From Ceratodon purpureus (Eukaryota; Streptophyta; Bryopsida; Pseudoditrichales; Ditrichaceae): DNA of 64,000 nucleotides. The notes below the pieces were generated by a model. That model saw nothing but the letters and a program-made list of their open reading frames with translations. It was not told the origin of the DNA and ran no database searches. Position numbers and translations under genes: made by a program. The stretch lies in contig CM026432.1 of NCBI GenBank assembly GCA_014871385.1, positions 699,194 through 763,193 of the forward strand, written 5' to 3'. This document shows positions 49,320 to 62,150 of the stretch, piece after piece (the first letter of the stretch is position 1; every line of letters starts with the position of its first letter).

Positions 49320-52046
49320 CTAAATTGTCCCAGAGTATGAGATGTTATAAGAAGGCAACCACTGATACCCTCTGATGAACTTATCTACGCTGTAGTTCTG
49401 GGCCTCCTGAGGTGTGAGTTGCTTGCTCCAAGGTACACGAAGAGAGAAGTCGGAGCCGGGACCGAAGTTTTTGTACTCGCCATAGATGACGTGACTTTTA
49501 GAAGTAACATTTTTGTTCCAGAGCGTCCAGCCTCGGGGGTCAATCAGTGCGCCCAGCTTTGATTTGATGAAAATTGTGCGCGCATACTGATGCCAAGGCC
49601 GACCTAAGAAGACGAGCTGGAATACACTTCCATTCTGCATCAAATCTGGGGCGGCATCAACTGTGCAGGAATGGAAGACCTGTCCAGCATACTTTTGGAC
49701 CAAAGGTGAGGCGATGCCGCTTGCGGTGTATGTTATGACTTGCCCGGGATTCGGGAGCCGTGCTAGCAGTGAGCAGTTCTGGAACACGACGGCTGCGCTC
49801 CCGAATATGAAGTCAATGGTCCCATAGATCGTGCAGTACGAATAAAATTGTTGACTGGTGTGTACGTAATGGGCGTCCTGCGTTCCGAATTGCAATTAGA
49901 GGTAATGGAGCAAGCGGAAGCAGAACTCTCGACAAAGTGATGCCATTTACAACATTGCACCAAAAGCTGTGAAAGTTTTGGAAATTTGGGCTACCTGATA
50001 ACCTTCAATGGAGAGCCATGTGAACGCCGACTGGAAAGAGGTCACACGAAGTGCCACAGCTTGATGGCCGTCTGGTCCGGCCGTGTTCCGGATAGTTAAG
50101 TTCTTTGCAATGAAATAATCGCCAGAGACAGCTGCCAAATGGTACACTGTTTATTAGCTATTATCTCGAGAAGATGAGGTCGAATCAAACTTCATAGAAT
50201 TTTCCAAGTCACACATTTCTCTAAAGAGTCATTGGATCAGGGAAACAGAGGAATGCACATACCAACAGTGGCTGTGAACTTTGTGGTCACATTATCCATT
50301 CTACTACTCATGTTTCCGGTGATGATCGTCTGTCCAGGGCCATCGCCGATGAATGTCAACATCGTCTTGTTTCCTGGAACCCTTACTTGTTCATAGTAAA
50401 TTCCCTTTTTGATGTGTATCACATATCTCACGGTTGTCAAATTGGACGGAGCATAATCGACCGCCGCTTGTATGGAAGTATGGTAAGCCGAGCCATCAAG
50501 TGCAACCACAGTGTTCACCTTGATGTTATTGCTGCTCTGGAGAAGGCGTCGGTCTCTCTTGCTCAACCACGCTGGGAACCGTTCCTGCTCGTCATCCTCC
50601 ATTTCGTAGACCACGTCTGGAGTCCTCGATTTGACATCACTCCTCAAGCTCCCAGCTTCCTGTCAGATCTCAGGAAAAAAAAAAGGTTAAAGAAGCGGGA
50701 ATGGATGACAGTGATGTCATATCTCCTTGATCCAGTCCAGTGATTTTGTACTGGGAGAAGTTTTCAACGCTAAACACTGCAACACTTCCTCTTCTATATG
50801 CATTGGTCACTATATAGCTTTGCAAAGCTGGCGAAAAGGTACTACAACGAGCATCCCGACATGTCTACGTGTCTTTTGAATCGACAGAATCTTAATTCGA
50901 CAAGAATTACTCTGAGGAAGACCTATATGTTGTGGCACTGTAAGGCTTTGACCTTACCGGATCAGAGAGAAGTCTGCGACGGGAGGGCGGGCTGGCCAAT
51001 TGCACAGTCTCGTTTGAGAAAGTGAAATGCTCCAGCAGCGATATCGCATTTGACAGAAGTGCTGTCATTCGTTCTGTATCGAGAGAACACATTGCAGCTT
51101 TATCACCAGTCAAATTCCATAAACCTTGATCTTGCAAGCCATGGACGCATGTTAAATGATAGGTCAGAGCGGCAGTCGCCCGTTGCTCAAGATCGTTGAG
51201 TATTGTGGCTTCGTCCACAGGGCTGAACCACTTTATAGTGTCTAAAGAGATGCTGACTACGTCAGCAATGTCTTCATACATATCAATGCACATTTGCCAC
51301 GTCGAATACTGAATCCCGGTCTTTGTCGGCCAAGAGTCTCTGCATCTTGTAAGATTCAGAAGTGTTTCGTTTGTGGCTGACATAGACACTGTCATGGACT
51401 TTGAAACATAGGATTTTGGATTTGTCGTGTCTGCTCCCACAAGAGTGCTGTTGCAAGTTTCTGGATACCTGTAGCGATGGATAAAGTATTAAGGGACCTT
51501 ATCATGGCGATAGGAGATTGTGTGTGTAGAATATGTCAGTGATTTGCCAAAACATCGTTGAACAATTCTGAGTGGCCTGTGTACAAAGTGTGATGACATC
51601 TCGAGATCCGCTTCAAATGTCGGTAAATTACCAGCTACAGATTTTGAAGGATTTAACAGTGGGCATTGCCAGTACTAAACTCTAGAAGCCTAGACAAAAT
51701 GAAGCATGGACTCATTTAGCGACATTGTGAAAAACAAACGAGACGAAGAAACTTACAGAGTGAATTCGCAGACATTCCCGAACCCGTCTGTGAAGAATGG
51801 AGTGTCATAGCCGCCATGTTTCATCCGGTAGCCAATAAAAATCCCTACAGCGATGCCCACGGCCAGGCTCAGTAAACAAGCTCCTATGGCTCTCTGTCCT
51901 TTCCTAGAAACCGTAGGAATTTGCTTTCCGGGCGTCTTTTGCAAGGACTCGGGCGCCACACCCGAATCATCGACGTTTTTGGTCTCCTTCGGCGCTGCAC
52001 CAGCGGTGACATCCTGTGGAGTCCCGACATCCTGTGACTGCACCAT
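49320..52046 (-). CDS. Type I pectin methylesterase with inhibitor pro-domain
   Basis: This enzyme removes methyl esters from cell-wall pectin. Five exons (52046-51757, 51468-50958, 50659-50263, 50131-49995, 49877-49320) join in phase to 630 residues. Near residues 55-75 is a membrane anchor or signal anchor (LLSLAVGIAVGIFIGY). Then comes the inhibitor-like pro-domain starting YPETCNSTL, with RRRLLS and RDRRLL, the usual processing sites for the subtilase cut. The catalytic domain follows. All five catalytic positions known from the family can be placed: Gln in HQAVALR, Gln-Asp at the exon 4/5 join (GYQ|DAHY), Asp in GTIDFIFG, and Arg in LGRPW. The usual GYQDTLY reads GYQDAHY here. The start was chosen as MVQSQDV; the frame stays open upstream to 52163. 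It is the only clear host gene in the window. Confidence 0.9.
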
Positions 52047-52480
52047 GAGCCTATCCTTGCCTTCTCCTCCGATCCTTGCCAATCCTATGGCCTCAAGATC
52101 CAATTCTTCACAAAATGCATTCGTAACGAAATATAAGTGAGCACCAACCTGGATCCAACACACTGCTTGTAATAATCTGGCGCAACCGGTACCTTACACC
52201 GACTATCAACTTCACCTGCACCTAGCGCCTTCTTGACGAAGATATTGAAAATGCATCGTTTCTTTCCAGCACTGTAATAAGAAAAGCATAGGAAAGAACC
52301 GGTCGTAACGCAATTCATAATCTCTGACATTTCCACTGCACCACATAATATGAAATGTCACCAACACAAGCGGCTTTTCAGCTTGGCGAGGAACTTATTG
52401 AAATCCGCCATAGACAAAAATCGAGGATATTACGAAGAAACTTGGGTGATTGACTGACGAGATCTAGACCAATGCAGGAT

Positions 52481-52849
52481 TCACGTGCCCGGACAAATGG
52501 CAATGCCCCACAAGCGAGGGCCGCGAACTGTTCTCAGCAAAACGGAATCCTGAATATCCGTCTTCAGTTTCCGCGATACTGGCCCCGTCTTCGCGACTCG
52601 CATCTGCACGGGATCGCGTCCATAAAATACTAGTTTCACGTCCACAGTCCCCACAGTCGGCACGCCGCTTCCACCACCACCAGATAGTCCTCCTCCGCTA
52701 ATAATTCCACAAATCGTCAACCTCTTCCGAAAAATCTGTCGGACGCCCATTAGCTGATTCTCAACCTGATCGAGATTCACGAAATCAGTCACCCCGCAGT
52801 GGGAGCCACACGGTTGCGTCCACATCCCCGAACCTCTCCCCCGGAACAT
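52481..52849 (-). CDS. Possible small gene or 5' exon, unknown
   Basis: 122 codons in a GC-richer patch 435 bases upstream of the pectin methylesterase start, on the same strand. It has a Gly-rich stretch (GGGLSGGGGSG) in the middle. I recognise no family. It could be a separate small gene, an upstream frame in the leader, or chance. Confidence 0.2.
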   Translation of the reverse strand: MFRGRGSGMWTQPCGSHCGVTDFVNLDQVENQLMGVRQIFRKRLTICGIISGGGLSGGGGSGVPTVGTVDVKLVFYGRDPVQMRVAKTGPVSRKLKTDIQDSVLLRTVRGPRLWGIAICPGT

Positions 52850-55042
52850 CTAGCAGCTGATCTATGCAATCTCAGGACTTTCTAGTCTCAACCTTGCTTC
52901 CGCACAGCTGCCCGAACTGCAGCCGCTTTCAACGCCGTGTGACGCACTCCGACGACCAGCTGGTCCATCACAGTTCCCACCATTAAAAAAAAGAACACTT
53001 AGCTCGAGATCATCTACTCGATTTCGGAGCCTTCCTGGGCCGTCCCAACCATGCGCAACTCACGGATCCGACCGGCGTGAGCCGTGAAGTTGCACAATCT
53101 ACTGCATCTTGTGTATGTTCGCAGCCGAGATCAGCTTCGACGTCGGCAATTACGATATTTGCCAAATGTCCATTTCGACAGACACCCGCCTGAGTATCAC
53201 AGGAGTGTCATCTGTGTATCATGTAGGTATTGACCTACAATGTTGAGTGAATGTAATGAGCTAATTGAATCCTGGCTGCAGCTTTGAGTCTTTTCCAGCT
53301 TCTTTGCATATGGTTTCACAGATGCAAATAGTGATTGATGCAAATTTCATTTGTCATTGTGTGCAGTTTCGAACATGCAACTGTGGCGGTGACCCCATGG
53401 TGGGTTCCCCCGAGGTGCCCATTTCTGGGTTATCTGAATTTTTTGGTTTTATTTGTTTTCCATTTTATGGAGGCACGGATTTCAAAGTTTGGAACATGCA
53501 ACTGAATTGACCTTGGGTTGACTCTGATGCCAAACAAGTTGATTAGTCTGCCCAAAGTGTTTGGTGGAATCTAGCCTGGGTGAAAATTTTAGCATGCATT
53601 TAGCTTGGGGAGATGGAATTCGGATATTTGTTGCATGCCCTAGGGCTGGTTCACATGAATCAAGGCAATTTCAGAGCTATGACATGCTTGAATTCATACC
53701 AAAATCAATTTTTAAGCCTGGACATGATATTGTCATGCTCATATTTTAGTTACGTGAAATTCTAATCTACTACTTTAAAATAAATTCTCCCAAGACCACT
53801 CTCCAAAAGTAGGTCAAACAAAGAAATGAAACCCACCTTACTTTCCTCGGGTAGTGTCAAAATTTTCTCCTCTATTGACCTTGAAGACCTATTGACCTTG
53901 GAGCTATCACAACAAGTTTGATATTTTCATGGCGCCCACTCTTTGTATATATTGGCACTTACTAGATGGCACTTTTTGGTAATAAGACACTATGACAAGG
54001 AGAGATTTCTATTATTGATCAATGAAGAAATTTGAAAACTTCCGTAATGACATGGTAGTTTGGCAATAAAGATGGCATAATTTCAAGATTTTTAAAAAAT
54101 GAATCTTAAAATAGATTTTCTTCAAGTAAATCCCTCCATTATTCAAACATGCTTTTGGAACATAACCACATTACTTCAACAATTATGGGACATTATTACA
54201 AAAAATTGCGTAATAAATTTCAAATTAGTATTGATTTATTTTTATATTAAGAACACATATAAATTAAGTTTCATGTACGATTCTTTGAAGGATTGGTTTG
54301 TGATTGACAACAAATAAAAAGATTAATAAACAGACACTTTAAATTGTATATATATAGTTTTTTGTATAGTTTAAATATAAATTTTTATCTTTTGTTCCAA
54401 ATTTACTAACTCTCTATAATCACTTTCTAGTTACTTTTTTTTCTAATGTGATATTGTAACTTTAGTAGAGTCCTATGGTTCAATGATTCAATCCATTTTC
54501 TAATCTTGCATTAAAAGCAGATTTAAGTGGCTTGATCAAGGAATCACAATCCTAGTTGAAAATAACCTTTTTAATCCATAACTACACAGAATGACAGTTT
54601 TGGTTATAATAATAATTATTGCTATTTAATATAAAATAATTTATGACTATTACTAAAAATATTAAAGTAATTTTACTTTTAAAAGATTTTAGGAAGGAAG
54701 ATGTCACCTTCTTATGTAGAACTCAATTTAATTGTCATTTTTTATATTACGTGGGGTGCTATAATTATAAAAAATGGTAGAAGCAATGTATAATATATTT
54801 TTGATTTTTAGAAACTTAAATTTCAAATATTCATTTTAAACATGAAACCGACTTCTGTTATATTTGCATTCAAATTAAAAAAGAAATGGCATTAAGGCTA
54901 ATTTCTTACCTAAATGAATTTTTTTGAATATTTAAATAATTCAGTACTTCATTGCAATTAGAGAGTGAGGATGTTTTATTGTGGAAAAATGTTTTACTTT
55001 ATAATTTTGATTTATTAATTTTGTTTCTTTAACTATGATTGG

Positions 55043-55080
<38 letters not shown>
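55043..55080 (+). repeat. Poly-A run, 38 bases
   Basis: Uninterrupted A run. It might be the tail of an old retroposon, but no body is evident upstream. Confidence 0.95.
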
Positions 55081-55082
<2 letters not shown>

Positions 55083-55462
55083 AAAACCTTAGAGTGTGTT
55101 TTAAAATTAATCGTATTCTTTTTTAAATCTAACAAAGAATCACAATAGTCTTAATTTGCCATCAAAATTTGAGATTTTTTGAATTTTTTTTTAATTTTTA
55201 ATCATGATAGATATTTGCAATCTTCCACTACACCTATAAGGTATAATTTAGTACTCTTTTTTACAATGATGAAATGGAGTGTGAAATGTACACCTTGGCT
55301 CATTTATGGTTGGAGGCCCTGTGTTTCTATGGGTGCGTGTGTGCCCCGTGCGACTTGCATAATGAACTCTTATTGGTCTACTCGACCTTCCCTTAGGACA
55401 TTTCTAATCGATCATCGCCAAATTTTCTCTGCAAACTACCTTGACAAGCTCCATGCATAGCA

Positions 55463-55683
55463 TCGAGGGATTCGAGGCAGAGTGGCATCGCCTCAATGGG
55501 CACGCGTTGTAGAGTCTCAAGTTCAAATCTGATTATTGCCGTGTCACTCTCTGAAGAGGCCGCATAGAGTTGAGGTCACACGTTATGATTGTGGGTCCAG
55601 CTCAAGCCAACTCAATCCGTCGAAACATAAGCGGAGTCCACCATGGACTGGACTTAGCTAACAAAAATTATCTTTCTTTATAA
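55463..55683 (+). repeat. Possible tRNA-derived SINE
   Basis: A box A-like segment (TGGCATCGCCTCAATGGGC) near 55483 is followed about 40 bases later by a box B-like GTTCAAATC, as in RNA polymerase III promoters. The segment ends in a T/A-rich tail near 55660-55690. The tRNA fold is poor, and the borders are guesses. Confidence 0.3.
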
Positions 55684-56061
55684 AAAATAAATTTAGCGAG
55701 AGTGGGTCATATGTGGCGCGCCTTGCGAGGTTCAAGAAGTCAATGTAGAGTCCAATGGAACAACCTTTTGGCGGAGGATCCGCTAAACCTCATTGGTGTG
55801 TGTTAGCGTGACGATTGGGGATGCTCTTATACTCTCGAACCCCAAATCATTACAGCACCCCGAAACCCTCAATCATCTATAGTAAACTTGCCTATGACCG
55901 CCACAATAAGGATTAGCAATATTTGGCATGTAGTTGTATTTTGTAACTATTTTTCAGTAATAAAACTTAAGATTTAAAGAAGACAAGAGGTGGAATGATA
56001 ATTTTTGGACATGATATGAATTAGTTATAGAATTTTAAAGGGTGTCACTACTGACTACCAC

Positions 56062-56125
56062 TAGGGTATTCATAGATGGGGGGCATTAAAAAATAGGGTA
56101 TTCATCGATGGGGAATGCCACTTCT
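56062..56125. repeat. 32-bp tandem duplication
   Basis: TAGGGTATTCAT followed by AGATGGGG or CGATGGGG occurs at 56062 and again at 56094. Confidence 0.8.
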
Positions 56126-56324
56126 CAGGATGGCAGTCATAGGAAAGTGGCGGTCATACCACAATTTACCATACCCCGCCTATATTTGTCCTCCCCAAAG
56201 TACCCTCACTCCATGATTGCCGGAATTGGGGTACAGCAACCTTCCACGTCACCCCCCCCTCTCCTGCCCCGACGAACGTGAACGATAAACAACGACGCGT
56301 CACAAGAATGAGTATTGTTTGTCG

Positions 56325-56565
56325 CTGTACTGCAACAGTACTGCGTCAAGTTGTACACCGTATAGTATAAAGGCAGTACTGCAAGGGTCTTGTTGCAGTA
56401 CTATGTATGACATATTTGCTGCAGTACTAAGGCAGGTTAAAGGGTTGCAGTGTTGTTTCCATGTGTTGTACTGTTGCAATTAAAAAGTCATATAGCATAT
56501 TGTAGCAGTACTGTTTTATAAGCTACTACTGCAGTACTGTAAAAATTGCAAAGATTGCAGTACTG
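56325..56565. repeat. Array of CAGTACTG palindromes at the end of the Plavaka element
   Basis: The self-complementary octamer CAGTACTG occurs at 56336, 56374, 56506, 56532 and 56558. CAGTACTA occurs at 56396 and 56422, with a degenerate GCAGTGTTG at 56447 and CTGTACTG at 56325. Several neighbours are exactly 26 bases apart. The array lies just beyond the 3' end of the Plavaka-type gene, where subterminal transposase-binding sites would be. I see no matching array beyond the gene's 5' end. Confidence 0.8.
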
Positions 56566-56762
56566 TTTCAATTGGTATTGTGTTATTATTGTTCCAAGTG
56601 ATTGTATTAACCAATATCATTTAAGTGATTGATGTTTTATTATGTTCTTTGAATACAATGTGCATAATAAACATATAGTTTGAGATAACATAAACGTTTT
56701 TAATTTTTGTCCTTCCTACGATTGTATGATCGAGTACAAAGGTGGAGATAAAACATATTGTT

Positions 56763-59700
56763 TTAAAATTTATAAGCATTTACAAAGAAATGATCATCTC
56801 TTTGAAAATTTGGCAAAATCTGAACAGCCTTTAGAATCGAACCTATTTCTACAACAGCATATGAACCACCGTTATTGCCACGCCATTTTGATTCATTGCT
56901 ATTCAATAACCTATCAAATTGAACATGGTCGTATAAACTTATCAAACACAAGTCTTTGCTTAGAGTTTCGTCATGTTCTCCTACCATGTTGCATCTAAAG
57001 AGGAGGCGGAGTTGTGCGTAATATTCATTTTCAATATCGTCTTCACTTTGAATGGAAACGTTACCAAACCATTCTCTCCCTAAAAAGTTTGGTGTTGCCC
57101 GTGTGAACATAGGGATATCTCCATATTTTGGAACCACACCAGGACATAATGCCAAAGACCTATAAATCTGCATAGTCTGCAATCACAAAATAACAATCCT
57201 TTAAAAAATTATTAATTGATTGATAAAAATTATGAAAATTGTTTTTTGCATTGTAAACATACCTGAGCTTCCCTGAATCCGTGCTGATTCGTATAAACAT
57301 CCAAGCATTGCTTTAAATGAATAAGGACCTCCTCTTGCGCCATTAGAATAATATGTAACTTTGGTTTATCCAATAGATAATTCACATTAAATTCAGTACT
57401 TTAAATTGTTCTAGATAAACTTCCTTGGAACCCGGCTAAGATATGAGTTCCACTTTCCAAAGCCTGTGAATTACAGGAAAACCAAAAATCAACTTGACAA
57501 TTACATTTTCAATGAATAAAAAGTACTTTTACTTGCTTATCCATAAAAAATCATCATTTTAGATGGTTCTTGTAGAAAGTTAGATAAACATACCTTGTCT
57601 AATGTACTATTATTTCCAATAGGAGGCAAAAATCCATCCATCTCCACAGCATTGCGTCTTAGGGCCTCCAATCGTCTGTTGTGTTTTATGATGTATTCAA
57701 TATACTCTCTTTTATTGCTAGCGCGATATGGAGTTTTCATTAGCGCTATATGAAGATGTTCGTACATGTTAGAGCTATATTCGATCGGAGCTCCAGAGCG
57801 TCGAATTGAAGACGCATAATGTATCATATTATGAACCTTGATAATCTTAAAACCAAACTTTTGCCACCTATGCAAATTTGTTTTAAATGATTGTACCGCC
57901 CGATAAACAAAAATAAAAAATAAAAAAATAAATTAACTTCTCTCTTCTACTTTGCAGTCTTTCAGTTTAAGAAAGAATAAATTGTTAAAATAAACGAAAT
58001 TATATAGAGGATGAGAAGTTCAAGAACATAACTTCTCATTTTTTCTTCCATTGCAGTTAAAGTGTTCTCTGTGAACTCCTTAGAACGACATGCAATGTCA
58101 TACCATTGTAAAAAATTCACAATGGTTTCGATAACGAAGGTTGGTAATAAACCCACTAAACAATATACAATCACCTGGAAAGTAGATACTTCTTAGTAAA
58201 AATATTACAAATATCAATCATTATTTCATATTTTTAAAACATGTTCACATTTCAACATTTGGCAAGAAAATTACGAACGTGATTCTGATTTTTTAAAAAG
58301 GTATAATTATTTTCAAAAGACATACCTGCATAATGTTCCTTTGCTCAAATGCGGCAAAGTTTGCATTTGAGCAAAAATACCCACCCTTGTCAGTCCCTGG
58401 CACACGAAAATGAAAAAATCAGCTACGAAGTTTAATGGTAGTAAGTCTTTTGTCTAAGATTGGAAGAGGATCTTCCCGAAGCTCTTTAGAGACACTGATC
58501 ACAATGTCCACAAGTGTCTTAAAAATTCCAATATCTGCTTGATGGAGTATATCAACATTGATAGCAAGATAGGGATTCCCAAAATCAGTACACCCTCCAG
58601 CAAAATCCCACAACGCACACTACACAACAAAATACAACAATGTCTTCAAAAAATGTTATTTAAAAAATTAAATTGAATTAAATTAAAATATGTTAAATTA
58701 AAAACTAATAATAATAATAATAATTTTGTAGATATTTAAATTAGAATAAAAACTTTCATAGTAATATATAATATTGGCAGTTTAAGATGAATTATATACC
58801 TTAACCGGATGTAGAGAATGACTTTTGGACAATACATCTCTAGCTCTGCCTTGTAGTCTAGTTAAGTCTTCATAAATTTCTTTCATTGCAGGTTCAGTCC
58901 GATAGGCTACCATACTCTCAACATTTGCCAAGTCATTTGTAGGCACCATACAAGTACTACAAGGATGTTGCGATTTATTGGTGTCAAAAGTACACGTAAC
59001 CTGTGGAGGAAAAAAAAAATTAACATTTACATTTTTAATCACTAAATAAACCTTTAAATTAAATGAAATAAATAAATAAACAAATAAGGTGAATTGTTTA
59101 AAATTAAATATTTTAATTACCTTGCAACCTTCTGGGTGATCAACCACATAAGAGTATAACCTCGGATAAACCGTGTGCTCATTGCCGAAAGGATCTATAA
59201 GATCTAAACCGCTGTATCAAATACCCCAAAAAATGACCAAAAATTAAAATCCCATGTTCAAATGTGTGTATAATATTATTGGAGTTAAAAATCATGTATA
59301 AATAAAGAGTTTTAAAATACATAACACAAAACAATAGGGTAGGGTGTTTATACAAAAAATAAATCTAAAGAGAAATTCATTTACAAACTGTATAAGAAGT
59401 TGTTTGGTTCTTTTCAACATGATAAGGGCAATAATGAATATTAGGACTGTAAGGAAACAATAAACTTACCTGAAACTAGTTTCTTTAAATCGCTTCAATA
59501 CATGATCAAGACATCTTTGAAATGCTTCCAATTTTTGTAAGGAGTTTAGATTTTGAGTTGAAAAATCAGGTAGTACAGCAAGAAGACAGTGACCTTCTGG
59601 TTGGTATCTCTGTTCACAAGCTATATTTCCAAGCGATAGGTAGATAGGATGCCCACTAACCTTTCCATCTTTAGAGAGTGATGTTTGGTCACTATAAATA

Positions 59701-60563
59701 ATTAATGGCGCTATAACTCCATCACCATGCTCAGAATTCACATGTTCCTATGACAAAAAAATCATGAATATTTATAACTTAATAAATAAAACAAAGTAAA
59801 AAGAAAATCATCTCATAATACTATCCACCATTTAAACAAATAAACAAAAACTTACAAAAACTTAAACACTTACTTGCATCAACTCCCACCACACTCCTGT
59901 TGCAGGTGTAGAATATATTCTTTTTCCACTTGCATCATAATTAGTAGTAGGCTTGATATCAAAATTCTCAGCATTCATGGGTGACGAAAACAGACTCTCC
60001 AAAGCTACAAGTGAATCGCGGTGGTGTAACTTATAGCCTTGGATCTCTTGAGACTGCCATCCATCATCCTCGCGGTAGTACGATTTTTCATAGTTTTGAA
60101 CGTCTACAGCGGATTTTACTGTAACATTTTCCATTCTGAATTGAGGATGGAGTAATACATTTTTGAACAACTTGTCTATATCACTGTTGGACAGACCAGC
60201 TGTGTTTTTAACCATTCTAATCCACTGTACAAGACTGTAAGTCGAATCATAAGCAGAAGTAGATGATTGAGTGTAAAGTAGTTCAGAAAGGTCTTCATCA
60301 AAGCAATCACCCAAATCATCAACATTTATTTCACGCAAATGAAAATTTAAAGGTTGACTAGGCAGCGAATGTTCACTTGGGAGAGGAGCTTCTTCTGGAG
60401 GGAAGGAAATTGGTGTACGTGGCCTTGTTTCTGCAATGTTTCTTCTACTCGACGAGGGTCTTTCACGTGGAATATCTTCTGATAAACAAATAGCTCTGTG
60501 TGTAGCAAGAGCTCTACTAGATCTAAAAGAACCGCGACATATGTTACAGATATAAGTATTCAT
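56763..60563 (-). pseudogene. Plavaka-type transposase (CACTA-like), two in-frame stops
   Basis: Exons on minus: 60563-59874, 59747-59470, 59211-59121, 59000-58800, 58619-58326, from 58174, 57867-57594, 57463 on, and a last one ending at 56763. Most joins keep phase. Exon 1 opens MNTYICNICRGSF, a C2H2 finger with HRAIC. Exon 2 has GVIAPLIIYSDQTSLS and GHPIYLSLGNI, the Plavaka transposase hallmark. Later come a zinc CSTC, HQADIGIFKTLVDI, and the C-terminal block KVHNMIHYASSIRRSGAPIE with KTPYRAS. Stops: TGA at 58419-58421, which sits in a 30-base gt...ag stretch that would restore frame if removed (implausibly short for an intron), and TAA at 57401-57403. The 3' end of the 58174 exon is unclear. 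The family is best known from fungi. Confidence 0.75.
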
Positions 60564-61704
60564 TATGACAACTTGGAAATGAATAAATTTTATATGATAT
60601 ATAATTCTTTTGACATATATTTTATTGTTGAAACAATAAAATACTTTGCAATCACATAAATATATGCCACCTATAACTTGGAATATATATGTGACTTTCT
60701 TGACCTTCAATGTAAACAAGATAAAGTGAAATATATTTTGAGTATTAAACACTTCAATTCTTTTTTAAAATCATAATAAAAAAGTTTAACTTTTGTTTTT
60801 ATCTTTTGATTTAATGTAAGAATTTATTTTTAATTTAGAAAATCATTTAATCTTTTTAGAACTAAAGATATACTAGCCAACTATTTGAGCCAATATAAAG
60901 CCTTCTTGGTAGTTCAAATTTATTCCAACCATATGCAGTGGCACAAGAAATAGGAATTTTAAACCCAATTGATAGTCTTTTTCAAAGATTCAATTTAAGA
61001 ATCTCTATCCAAAATAACTTATTCCAATGACTCTCCAACAGTATATTTTATTATAAAATTAATCTAAATGTTAAAATATTATTATTATTAGGTACTACAT
61101 TATTATGTAAAAGATATACTTTTATCTAAATTTAATCAACCATTCTTAAGTAACTTTTGTTTGGTTATACTTTAGGTCATTAATATCCACTAATAAAAAT
61201 TTGTTTGATTTAGTTTAACACGAAACCATGTGCGGGCAATACAACGCTATTCTTCACTACAATGTGCACTACTTCTAAAAGAATCAGATTTTTAGAATGT
61301 ATTTTGTATTTGATATAAATTACACATATATATTCTTTTGAAAATTGAACGTAATTTTCAATCGTCACAATAGAATTTTATATTTTATGAGCATACATAA
61401 AGCATATGATTCCATGACAAATTTTTTTAAAAAAAATTTCCATTTCATTAGGTTGGAAAATACATTTCCATTATAATGTAAAGATAATCTACGTTTTGGG
61501 TTGATTTTCGAAAAACTTGCTGTAGTGTTGATACTTCCAAAATCACTCTCAAATAGGGATCTTCCCTGTGTTCTCCCCTCTCCTTTCCCTCCTCCTACCC
61601 TAAACCCTTGTCTACCTGATCGTCTCTCCTTTCCCTCCTCCTCTAAACCCTCTAAACCCTTGTCACCTTCCAAATCCTCTTTCCTTTCCATACAACCTTA
61701 AACC
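60564..61704. other. AT-rich spacer with a pyrimidine-rich end
   Basis: No gene. At 61540-61690 the sequence is C/T-rich with CCCTAAACCC-like units (about 61597-61664), reminiscent of plant telomere repeats but too short to mean much. The 5' end of the Plavaka element should lie here; I cannot see its terminus. Confidence 0.45.
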
Positions 61705-61961
61705 TGTTGGAGTAACCAGCCCAACAGGATCCTGTGTGTCAGAGGATCTAGTGGGCACAGCTAACTCCAGTTCAAACAGAGTATTCACTATTAGTTGCTT
61801 AGTTTAACTGTAGCAGTAAGGTAGGTGCAACCTCTTAGCAGTATTAGTTGTGTCATTAGTCAAGGGCCAACTACTCCAGTATGTATAAGGAGCATTGGTT
61901 CATTTTCGAATTATCTCTTTCAATCAACTTGCTTTATCACTCAGTGATTTCATTCTCAACA
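61705..61961 (+). repeat. 5' LTR of the copia element
   Basis: It begins TGTTGGAGTAACC and ends CTCAACA, the usual TG...CA borders, about 257 bases. The primer-binding site follows at once. The left border is inferred from the TGTTGG start; the 3' LTR is outside the window. Confidence 0.75.
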
Positions 61962-61973
61962 TGGTATCAGAGC
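61962..61973 (+). other. tRNA-iMet primer-binding site
   Basis: TGGTATCAGAGC, complementary to the 3' end of initiator methionine tRNA, the standard primer of plant copia elements. Confidence 0.9.
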
Positions 61974-62150
61974 AGGTGCTTTAGAAATCGCTAACTCTTG
62001 CTTACTACTTACTGACCAGTGCAGACTCTCGCAGGATAGTGCTGACTATCGTAGGACAAGTGCTCACTGTAGTAGACTAGTGCAGAAGAGGAAGGAACAA
62101 AGATTTGTGATTAGAGATCAGTCAGAGAGAACCTCTCAAGGAAGGCCCTT

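Larger units (their letters stand above)
52850..56300. other. Mostly non-coding, AT-rich from 53.7 kb
   Basis: A GC-richer part (52850-53240) grades into AT-rich DNA. No gene seen. A poly-A run, a SINE-like segment and a short tandem repeat are listed separately. Confidence 0.4.

Noticed and set aside
61590-61670. Telomere-like CCCTAAACCC units
   Set aside because: Only a few imperfect units in a C/T-rich tract, so not evidence of a telomere or a fusion site.
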